From the NCBI GenBank assembly GCA_016840125.1, contig JAEOSY010000399.1:1-40871 (forward strand): a DNA stretch of 40,871 nt. The letters run 5' to 3'. The translations under genes and the position numbers were made by a program. Below the pieces are notes generated by a model that was not told where the DNA came from, made no database searches, and was given only the letters and a program-made list of their open reading frames with translations. The DNA comes from Candidatus Helarchaeota archaeon. Lineage in GTDB: Archaea; Asgardarchaeota; Lokiarchaeia; Helarchaeales; HEL-GB-A. Positions 34,734 to 40,871 of this stretch are shown here, in pieces; position 1 is the stretch's first letter; every line of letters begins with the position of its first letter.

Positions 34734-36107
34734 TTATTCTGTGGGAGTAAAATGCTTTTCAGAAAGCGCGTTTGGTTTATTTTTTAACTTCTCTTGAAAC
34801 ATTGCAGTAAGTGAGAGGGGTTGAGGTATACCTTTCCTTTTGACCTTCCGTCCTCGCCTAGAACGTCTTAACTTACTCATCGAACGAATAAACTTTGCTC
34901 TATGCCACGATTTCCATAATCTATCCGGCTCACCAGAACGTGGGATTTTATTGCACCCACCATATGCATCTATTTTTTTATCTAAACTTGACCAGAGCTC
35001 CTTTTGCTCTAATTCCCCTACAGTATAGGACTCCTTAAACTCTTTATATACAAGCGATTTGGGCTTTTCCGTGTTATTCTGGCGATCAGAACAGCGATCT
35101 CGTAGCATTTGGGGTGGTATGTATTTAATAAGGAGGTCTTGAAGGTGAACCTGCATTCTTCGTTTTCGTTCATCCACAGGGTAATGGTGGCCAGGATGTA
35201 TGAAAAGTTCCGAATATTTTTGTTCATTCATGAGGATTTCCTCCCATGGACACAGTAACTCTTTAAGTGAGCGATCATAAGGATCATCGCCATGGGCCAT
35301 GTAAAGCTCTTCGGTTGGGAAGTATACTTGCCGATGACTTCCATATTTCCTCGCTTCCACGGGGATATTAACCGTCCTTAATACGGCACGTAGAAATCCC
35401 ATGGTACCATGGCATCCCGCAGTAAAATGTCCCTTTCTTTGATGTTCGGGCATGCCATCAAGCGTACATTTTGTCCCAAGGATCATCCTAGAAACGGGGG
35501 GGAATCCTCTATACTGCCAGAATCCTTCGTTTAGATCTGCCCCCCGATCTGAATATTTTGGATGGGGCGGCCCATAGTGAAATAAACCCTTGCACCAATG
35601 CAAGAGGTTCCCGATGGTTTTTAATCGTGTATTAGCAAGGAGGTTATTGTGCTTCAGTAAGGCGTAAGGGAGACTGGGGATACCAGGCACACATTCGCCA
35701 CCTACATCTACTTCAATAATGTAACCACCGAAACTCTCTATATATTTGTAAAATTGTCTACTATCTAGCAGCGTTGCTAAATCGCGGCTTGAATAGTTTA
35801 AGAGGGACCAATTTACCCAGCTTTCAGTCTCAACCGCTAAACACTGAGCCACATGTGCCACGAAAATATCCCAAGCATCCTGCACACTTAATACTGTGGG
35901 CGGCCATTGGTCGTCTCTTACTTCTTTAATATTTTCAGGGGGATCATTCACCCATACCCATTGATAATTTACAATGGATTCATAAGCTTCTTCTAAATCG
36001 GCTTTCTGATCAGAGTTCCAGTTATTATAAGTCATTAACCAATCTTCGGTTTTCCATTTAATCGCATTCCTGATGTGAGGGTGTGCTTGTAACCAATCAC
36101 TTATCAT
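34734..36107 (-). CDS. Transglutaminase-like superfamily protein with basic C-terminal tail
   Basis: 457 residues, no signal peptide or membrane helix. The N-terminal ~190 residues are mostly helical and Trp-rich. The central part shows a probable Cys-His-Asp triad of the transglutaminase/cysteine-protease fold: C232 in AGCHGTMGFLRAVLR, H258 in SHRQVYFPTEE, and D274 or D275 in AHGDDPYD; the spacing and the NIPVEARKY segment after the cysteine fit the fold. Residues after ~400 are very basic (KLRRSRRGRKVKRKG), as in nucleic-acid- or surface-binding tails. Such domains can be proteases, peptide hydrolases or cross-linkers; which one cannot be told. A TATA box at 36165-36174 gives a ~30-base leader. 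It is monocistronic. Confidence 0.65.
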   Translation of the reverse strand: MISDWLQAHPHIRNAIKWKTEDWLMTYNNWNSDQKADLEEAYESIVNYQWVWVNDPPENIKEVRDDQWPPTVLSVQDAWDIFVAHVAQCLAVETESWVNWSLLNYSSRDLATLLDSRQFYKYIESFGGYIIEVDVGGECVPGIPSLPYALLKHNNLLANTRLKTIGNLLHWCKGLFHYGPPHPKYSDRGADLNEGFWQYRGFPPVSRMILGTKCTLDGMPEHQRKGHFTAGCHGTMGFLRAVLRTVNIPVEARKYGSHRQVYFPTEELYMAHGDDPYDRSLKELLCPWEEILMNEQKYSELFIHPGHHYPVDERKRRMQVHLQDLLIKYIPPQMLRDRCSDRQNNTEKPKSLVYKEFKESYTVGELEQKELWSSLDKKIDAYGGCNKIPRSGEPDRLWKSWHRAKFIRSMSKLRRSRRGRKVKRKGIPQPLSLTAMFQEKLKNKPNALSEKHFTPTE

Positions 36108-36164
36108 CGTATATCTCGACCTTAAAGTAATTCTTAGTTATAATGATTAGATCCCAAATTATGA

Positions 36165-36174
36165 TTTATATATA
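36165..36174 (-). promoter_or_regulatory. TATA box of the transglutaminase-like gene
   Basis: TATATATAAA on the minus strand, followed by a presumed transcript start near 36140 and an ATG at 36107. It lies between the end of the Flx operon and the transglutaminase-like gene, so the latter is not part of that operon. Confidence 0.6.
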
Positions 36175-36238
36175 TTGAAATCTAAATAGAAAAGCTTTTT
36201 AAAAGTAATATTAGGGAACATGGTTGAAGATTAAGAAT

Positions 36239-36253
36239 AAAAAAGAAAAAAAG
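36239..36253 (-). terminator. T-tract terminator of the HdrA-Flx operon
   Basis: On the minus strand, TTTTTTTCTTTTTT follows the stop codon of the FlxA-like gene by about 10 bases. This marks the operon end. Confidence 0.65.
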
Positions 36254-36262
36254 AAATTGAAT

Positions 36263-37114
36263 TTAGTATTCCCGGGGCATATTCTCGAGTTCCGCTTGAG
36301 TAAAGACAGGACCATCAGTGCAGACGTATTTCTCGCCCACCATACAGTGCCCACATTTCCCGATGCCGCATTTCATCCGGTTCTCGAGGGAGAGCAAGAT
36401 ATTATCATGGGGAAAGCCAAGCTCATCCATGACGGGCATCGTAAACTTGATCATTATAGGAGGACCGCAGATGATAGCGTAGGCATCTTTCGGATCGGGA
36501 GCGACTTCTTTCGTGACTGCAGGTATGAAGCCGACCCGTTTGGTCCAACCATCCACGGCGCTATCAATAGTTTGATAAAGCTCGATGTCATTAAGACCCT
36601 CCCATTCTTCCAAGTCAACTTTGTAGCACAATTCAGCAGGATTCCGAGCACCATAGATAACGGTTACTTTCTTGAACTGGTCGCGTTTCGCTAAAATGTA
36701 TTTCGTGAGGGATCGTAGTGTGGAAAAGGCGAACCCACCTCCGATGATGACGAGATTATGTCCCGCCAGTTTGTCGACTGGCCAGCCATTCCCAAAGGGA
36801 CCACGAATACCAACAGTCGCCCCTACTTTACACTCATGAAGGGCATGGGTTACAGATCCAACGCGTTTCACCGTAAAGAGCAGAAATCCTTCCTCAGTAG
36901 GGGAAGAGGCAATTCCTATTGGAGCTTCCCCCTTACCGAAGATGGAAAGTTCCGCAAATTGCCCAGGGATATAATCAAACAGTTCATCGGGCTTATTGAA
37001 GACCAGTTTGAACGTCTTTAAATCATTTACAGGTTTGTTTTCGGAGATTATTTCTTCAATCGTAGTCATCCAGGGAATATAAGGATTGGGTTTTATATCA
37101 GACATTTGAGTCAT
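36263..37114 (-). CDS. FlxA-like FAD/NAD(P)/[2Fe-2S] electron-transfer subunit
   Basis: 283 residues, like sulfhydrogenase gamma (HydG), AsrB and FlxA. The FAD-binding barrel is at ~20-105 (PGQFAELSIFGKGEAPIGIASSP), and the NAD(P)-binding domain begins with VIIGGGFAFSTLRSL (~120) and ends at AIICGPPIMIKF. The C-terminal [2Fe-2S] motif is KCGIGKCGHCMVGEKYVC (~248-265), as in dihydroorotate dehydrogenase electron-transfer subunits. It would exchange electrons between NAD(P)H and the iron-sulfur partners. The start has GAGGTGA 8 bases ahead. It is last in the operon, 16 bases after the FlxB-like gene. NADH versus NADPH preference cannot be read reliably. Confidence 0.9.
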   Translation of the reverse strand: MTQMSDIKPNPYIPWMTTIEEIISENKPVNDLKTFKLVFNKPDELFDYIPGQFAELSIFGKGEAPIGIASSPTEEGFLLFTVKRVGSVTHALHECKVGATVGIRGPFGNGWPVDKLAGHNLVIIGGGFAFSTLRSLTKYILAKRDQFKKVTVIYGARNPAELCYKVDLEEWEGLNDIELYQTIDSAVDGWTKRVGFIPAVTKEVAPDPKDAYAIICGPPIMIKFTMPVMDELGFPHDNILLSLENRMKCGIGKCGHCMVGEKYVCTDGPVFTQAELENMPREY

Positions 37115-37130
37115 TTTTTCATTTCACCTC

Positions 37131-38159
37131 TTAAGATCCTTGAGCTTTTTCTAATACGACGCGAAGGTCGATATTTCCAGGGCAGGCGTAGATGCAGCGC
37201 CCACAACCCACGCAGCCGATTTCATTCATCGTTTTAGGATAATAGTTGAATTTGTGCATGATACGCTGGCGTATCCGAGCGATGTGGTTTGGGCGGGGAT
37301 TATGTCCAGAACCGTGTTTGGTGAAGATTGGGAATTGGCAAGCATCCCAGAGCCGAATCCGCATCCCACCTGTTGGCGTTTCCTCATCAGTCACATCAAA
37401 GCAGTGGCATGTTGGGCAGAGGAACGTGCAAGTTCCGCATCCAATGCAAGGTTGGCTGTAATCCATCCAAAAGGATTCATTATCAAAAAGATTGTCCAGC
37501 TTCTCAGCAACTAGATCAATTGGAATTTCTTTTCGGATTGTCTCAATGCCTCTTTTCTGAGCAGCTGCTGCATTAGAAATATCTTTCTCACTCGCATCGC
37601 CCAGCCAGCTCATCGATCCTAGGAGTTTGTCACCCTTCTCATTTAAGCTTTTCACAACAATTTTATCCCCAATTGCGGTCATAAAGACGTCCATGCCCTC
37701 TTCCCCAACTGGACTACCTCCAACTGTAGTACAAAGGCAGGTGGTCAGGGGTTCAAGACATGCCATTCCAATGAGCAGGGTTTTCGCACGACGCTTTTCA
37801 TAGTAGGGATCGTTGAATTTCCCGAGAGCGAAGAACTTGTCAAGGAGCAGAAAACTTTTAGCATCGCAAGGACGAATTCCGAAGATTACTTGATCCCTCT
37901 TGACTGCCTCTGTTTCGATGATTTCAATACCGTCTTTCGATTTCTTGTAATTGAAAAGTACTTCAGCCCGAGGGAAGAACACTTCTTTAGGGGGCATTTT
38001 GGTATTGACATATTCCAAAGTTATTTCATCAACCGATTTCACTTCCTTGAATACCGCGAATCCTTTCTTCTCCACAGGAGCAAGCACTTTATAGTCTTTT
38101 GCTAAGTCTTCTATGAACTTTGAGAGTTGATTTTTTGGTAATAATTTTTCTTTCATCAT
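37131..38159 (-). CDS. FlxB-like [4Fe-4S] protein (sulfhydrogenase beta / AsrA family)
   Basis: 342 residues. The N-terminal region has the family signature VIFGIRPCDAKSFLLLDKFF (~90-110) and GMACLEPLTTCLC. Two ferredoxin-type clusters follow: CIGCGTCTFLCPTCHC (~240-255) and CVGCGRCIYACPGNIDLR near the C-terminus. In sulfhydrogenase, AsrA and Flx complexes this subunit relays electrons between the flavin subunit and the rest of the complex. It is cytoplasmic. Two adjacent ATG codons are possible starts (38159 or 38156); GAGGCGA lies just ahead. It sits 7 bases after the FlxC-like gene. No catalytic hydrogenase or sulfite-reductase (siroheme) gene is in the window, so the Flx assignment is preferred over hydrogenase or Asr. 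Confidence 0.87.
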   Translation of the reverse strand: MMKEKLLPKNQLSKFIEDLAKDYKVLAPVEKKGFAVFKEVKSVDEITLEYVNTKMPPKEVFFPRAEVLFNYKKSKDGIEIIETEAVKRDQVIFGIRPCDAKSFLLLDKFFALGKFNDPYYEKRRAKTLLIGMACLEPLTTCLCTTVGGSPVGEEGMDVFMTAIGDKIVVKSLNEKGDKLLGSMSWLGDASEKDISNAAAAQKRGIETIRKEIPIDLVAEKLDNLFDNESFWMDYSQPCIGCGTCTFLCPTCHCFDVTDEETPTGGMRIRLWDACQFPIFTKHGSGHNPRPNHIARIRQRIMHKFNYYPKTMNEIGCVGCGRCIYACPGNIDLRVVLEKAQGS

Positions 38160-38166
38160 AATCGCC

Positions 38167-39144
38167 TCACTCTGGTTCTGTTATGAATTCCTCAGGGTCC
38201 TCCAAGGTGTGTGTGCCCATCGCGGGTGGTGTCTCGGTATCCATGCCAGCAGTAGCACCATAACGGTCTTTTACAATCTTCTCTAATTTCTTGGAAAGCA
38301 GTCGAAGATCAATTCCCATGGGACAGGCACGCGTACAACCACCACAGTTAGTGCAGCGTCCTGCTACATGGAACGCTCGAATAAGGTGATAAAACATCAC
38401 ATCTGACATGTGGTTCGTTTTGCCAACCCATTGAGGTTGAATCTGATCTACAAAACATTCAGGACAGTAGCAGAGCGGACAGGCATTCCGGCATGCATAA
38501 CAGCGAATACAATCTTTGAGCAAATCAGTGAAGTACTCCCACTTTTCGTCTGCAGTTCGTGCATCGAAAACTTTAAGCATTTCCTCCCACTCTCCGGAAG
38601 GAGTAAGTTCGACAGGTTCTCCGCCGATGAGAATGTCGCACATAGGAGGGTTATTGACGATGCAAGTTTGGCAGGAAGTTTGAATATATTCTTTCTTCGG
38701 AAGACTCCCAGTAAAATCCAATCCCTTGAGAGTAATGATATCATCCTCTACTTTCATTTCAGTAATTTCTCTTGGAGCAACTTTTGCTTCTATCGCTTTT
38801 CGATTGAAGATCCCACTGCAAGGCATACCAATAATGATCACTTTATCTCGCTCAAATTGGCCTTCATTAATGCAAACTAGTAGTGAGCGAGCATCACAGC
38901 CTTTTACAATGATCCCCACTCGTTTCCCCTTATGCTCAGGTTTCATTAGATAATTTACTAGATTATTAGCACAACAAGCGTTCCAAACAAGTTTATCAAC
39001 GTCTTCCTTTTTTGTTATAAACGCAGGTGCGGTGCGAAATGACATCGTACCCTTTTGGTATCCAATTACAAGATCAACCTTGTCATTGTCAAAAAGCTTT
39101 CTAACCTCATCTCGCATAGCTGATTCTAAAGCTTCCATATTCAT
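38167..39144 (-). CDS. FlxC-like FrhB-related [4Fe-4S] protein
   Basis: 325 residues. The N-terminal half resembles FrhB-type F420/flavin subunits, with IVKGCDARSLLVCINEGQF and a following IIIGMPCSG. A Cys-rich middle contains SCQTCIVNNPPMC. Two ferredoxin-type clusters follow: CIRCYACRNACPLCYC (~220-235) and CTNCGGCTRACPMGIDLR (~265-285). The last ~30 residues are acidic and Thr/Glu-rich. It probably links the MvhD-like and FlxB-like subunits. The ATG at 39144 begins one base after the upstream stop, and its GAGGTGG site is made of the last codons of the MvhD-like gene, so translation is coupled. Confidence 0.85.
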   Translation of the reverse strand: MNMEALESAMRDEVRKLFDNDKVDLVIGYQKGTMSFRTAPAFITKKEDVDKLVWNACCANNLVNYLMKPEHKGKRVGIIVKGCDARSLLVCINEGQFERDKVIIIGMPCSGIFNRKAIEAKVAPREITEMKVEDDIITLKGLDFTGSLPKKEYIQTSCQTCIVNNPPMCDILIGGEPVELTPSGEWEEMLKVFDARTADEKWEYFTDLLKDCIRCYACRNACPLCYCPECFVDQIQPQWVGKTNHMSDVMFYHLIRAFHVAGRCTNCGGCTRACPMGIDLRLLSKKLEKIVKDRYGATAGMDTETPPAMGTHTLEDPEEFITEPE

Positions 39145-39145
39145 T

Positions 39146-39595
39146 TTACCACCTCTTCACCATTCTTTTGATTGGTCCTAGTTTTTTGACGTTCCCGACT
39201 ATTTCTTTTATGACTTTCGAGAATTTCTCACCTTCGGCTGCCGAAACCCAAGAAAAGTTGAGCCGTCCGGGTGGAATGCCCATGAACTCCGCGATATCTT
39301 TGAGCACCGCAAACCGGCGGCGTGCAACGTAATTGCCTGCGAGGTAATGGCAATCTCCAGGATGACATCCCGATACGAGGACACCATCCCAACCTGCCTG
39401 TAGTGCTTTTATAAGGTAAAATGGATTAATTCTGCCGGAACAGGGCACGCGGACAACACGAATATTCGGGGGATATTGTAGTCGGCTAACACCGGCAAGA
39501 TCAGCGCCTGCGTAACTGCACCAATTGCATAGAAATGCTAAAATTTTCGGTTCCCATTCTTTGGATGGTTGTGTTTTTTCATCTGTTGTTGTCAT
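39146..39595 (-). CDS. MvhD/FlxD-like [2Fe-2S] protein
   Basis: 149 residues from the ATG at 39595, which has AAGGTGA 5 bases ahead; the GTG at 39604 is part of that site. The family signature is complete: FLCNWCSYAGADLAGVSRLQ, VPCSGRINP, GVLVSGCHPGDCHYLAGN, and WVSAAEGEKF near the end, giving the five conserved cysteines that hold a [2Fe-2S] cluster. MvhD docks to HdrA and passes it electrons; in Flx-Hdr systems the D subunit does the same. Its place directly after hdrA and before the FlxCBA-like genes fits that role. Confidence 0.92.
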   Translation of the reverse strand: MTTTDEKTQPSKEWEPKILAFLCNWCSYAGADLAGVSRLQYPPNIRVVRVPCSGRINPFYLIKALQAGWDGVLVSGCHPGDCHYLAGNYVARRRFAVLKDIAEFMGIPPGRLNFSWVSAAEGEKFSKVIKEIVGNVKKLGPIKRMVKRW

Positions 39596-39600
39596 TTCTT

Positions 39601-40871
39601 TCACCTTACCGCCTTTATTACTAATGATAATTGCTCATTCGTGAAGCCCAATAAATCCACGGCGGAACTCCGACAGTTCGCGGCACAAGTTCCACAGCCT
39701 TTGCAAAGTGCGCTATTGACTACGGCGATCTTACCAAGCCGCTCATCCTCTTCCACAGAGATGGCATTATAGGGACAAACGAGTTCACACAGACCACACC
39801 CGGTGCAGCGCATTGGTCGTACCACGGCAGTAACACCCTCGGCTTCTATTTTATCCTTCACAAGGTAGGTTGTTGCACGGGACACGGTGGCAAGCGCTTG
39901 GGAGATACTATCCTCAATCCCCTTCGGAGCGTGGGCCAGACCGCATAGGAAAACACCCTCAGTCGCAAAATCGACGGGACGAAGTTTCATGTGCGCTTCT
40001 AGAAAGAAGCCATCATCGTTAATTGGAACTTTCAGCATGGGTGCCAGCTCTTCGTTTGCTTCAAGAGAGTTTATGCCTGCGGTCAATATAAGCAGGTCAG
40101 GATTTATGGTTAATTCCCCGCTATCGGGGGATTCCACTGTGAGTTTTAGATTATGACCATCTTTTATAAGCACAGGAAGCTTTTTCTCATCGAAAAGGAC
40201 AAACTGTACCCCTTTCTCACGGGCAAGCCGATAGTACTTCTCTCTAAGTCCATAGGTCCGAATATCTCTGAATAATATCGTTACTTCAGTTTCAGGGCTG
40301 ATCTCTTTAACTTTCATCGCATTTTTTATTGCTTCAATACACCCAATCCGACAGCAATAAGGATGCTCCTCATTACGTGATCCCACACATTGGATCATGA
40401 CAATTGATTTCACCTTGCCCAAATCCGGATTGGTGAAAAGACGCTTTTCAAATTCATTCTGGGTCAATACGCGGGAATCATTTCCATAATGGTATTCTTT
40501 TGGTTGGTATTGTAATCCACCAGTAGCAACTACAACAACGCCATGATCTACCTCTGCTAATTCTTTATTATCACCATGTTCAATAGTTGAAACAAAGTTG
40601 CCGATGTAACCATTGATCGATTTGATACTCGCTGATTTGAAGACTTGGATTTTATCATTTTTCTCGACTTTGGAAATTGTATCCTTTAAGAATTGTTGAA
40701 CATTATCACCCTCTAAGGTAATATGGATGTTCTTTGAGAAACCGCCAAGTTCCTTCTCCTTTTCTAGAAGATAGGTTTGGTAACCTTGATCTGCAAATCC
40801 TAATGCTGCCGTCAATCCAGCCACGCCACCACCAATAACCAGAGCCTTTTGGGTCATACTTAATTGAACCC
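39601..40871 (-). CDS. hdrA: HdrA-like flavoprotein, 5' end beyond right edge
   Basis: At least 418 residues visible. FAD-binding GGGVAGLTAALGFADQG, the HdrA segment IQCVGSRNEEHPYCCRIGC, and two C-terminal ferredoxin clusters, CTGCGLCELVCPYNAI and CKGCGTCAANCRSSAV, are clear. An ATG at 40857 opens the flavin domain, but HdrA normally has ~130 residues before this point, and the frame stays open to the edge (codons for VQLS precede the Met). I therefore treat the ATG as internal and the gene as cut. The Cys cluster that in methanogen HdrA follows the FAD motif (DCSxC-type) is missing: here the region reads KNIHITLEGDNVQQF. HdrA holds the bifurcating FAD in heterodisulfide-reductase-type complexes. 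It is the first visible gene of the operon. Confidence 0.88.
   Translation of the reverse strand, partial: VQLSMTQKALVIGGGVAGLTAALGFADQGYQTYLLEKEKELGGFSKNIHITLEGDNVQQFLKDTISKVEKNDKIQVFKSASIKSINGYIGNFVSTIEHGDNKELAEVDHGVVVVATGGLQYQPKEYHYGNDSRVLTQNEFEKRLFTNPDLGKVKSIVMIQCVGSRNEEHPYCCRIGCIEAIKNAMKVKEISPETEVTILFRDIRTYGLREKYYRLAREKGVQFVLFDEKKLPVLIKDGHNLKLTVESPDSGELTINPDLLILTAGINSLEANEELAPMLKVPINDDGFFLEAHMKLRPVDFATEGVFLCGLAHAPKGIEDSISQALATVSRATTYLVKDKIEAEGVTAVVRPMRCTGCGLCELVCPYNAISVEEDERLGKIAVVNSALCKGCGTCAANCRSSAVDLLGFTNEQLSLVIKAVR

Noticed and set aside
36224..36694. Plus-strand open frame of about 156 codons opposite the FlxA-like gene
   Set aside because: It lies antisense to a gene with clear FAD, NAD and [2Fe-2S] motifs, and its product resembles no family.
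36263..39144. Sulfhydrogenase or anaerobic sulfite reductase complex
   Set aside because: Beta- and gamma-type subunits fit these too, but no NiFe-hydrogenase large or small subunit and no siroheme subunit is present, while HdrA and MvhD-like genes directly precede them. Flx-Hdr is the better reading.
40857..40859. ATG at 40857 as the true start of HdrA
   Set aside because: HdrA proteins usually carry a long region before the FAD motif, and the frame remains open to the edge, so the gene is more likely cut there.

Overview
The window reads as archaeal and most likely comes from an Asgard (Promethearchaeota-type) genome. The supporting signs are TATA-box promoters about 25-30 bases ahead of presumed transcript starts, strong GGAGGTGA-type ribosome sites, several TTG starts, T-tract terminators, a very large secreted Ig/beta-propeller protein, a protein ending in a longin/roadblock-like domain, and an HdrA-Flx electron-transfer operon. 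The Asgard assignment is an inference, since no marker gene is present. No tRNA, rRNA, CRISPR array or insertion sequence was found, and no gene-free stretch exceeds 300 bases.

Left part (1-17,100, minus strand): a PIN-domain/TPR-like protein runs off the left edge. It is followed by a single gene of about 5,095 codons that fills more than a third of the window. This gene encodes a secreted, membrane-anchored surface protein built from whole sets of repeats: two 8-repeat blocks, 14 FG-GAP repeats, FN3-like linkers, and a long chain of Ig-like domains. Three of the Ig-like domains each carry a complete 7-repeat beta-propeller inserted into the same loop. A C-terminal transmembrane helix and a cytoplasmic tail of about 110 residues follow.

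Middle part (17,157-32,800): diverging from the giant gene is a winged-helix/ear-like/coiled-coil/longin-like protein, then a small zinc-ribbon protein. A compact six-gene minus-strand cluster (26,522 to 19,752) encodes a MoxR-type AAA+ ATPase, an FG-GAP polytopic membrane protein, a CoxE-type VWA protein, a phosphoribosyltransferase, a TPR protein and a zinc alcohol dehydrogenase. Next come a DUF6125-like protein, a membrane-anchored PL10-like pectate lyase, a TPR-CHAT caspase-like protease, and a left-handed beta-helix protein resembling gamma-carbonic anhydrase but lacking two zinc histidines.

Right part (32,800-40,871): a ferritin-like diiron protein, a short hypothetical protein, two paralogous four-helix membrane proteins, and a transglutaminase-like protein. 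Last is an operon (40,871 to 36,263) of HdrA (cut by the right edge), an MvhD/FlxD-like protein, two [4Fe-4S] proteins (FlxC- and FlxB-like) and a flavin/NAD/[2Fe-2S] subunit (FlxA-like). Together these probably form a soluble NAD(P)-linked, flavin-based electron-bifurcating or electron-transfer module. Its usual HdrBC partners are not visible and may lie beyond the right edge.

Four genes carry a ribosome site whose internal GTG is in frame with the real start, and the giant gene shows a near-identical arrangement. I have moved those starts downstream to the codon at normal spacing.
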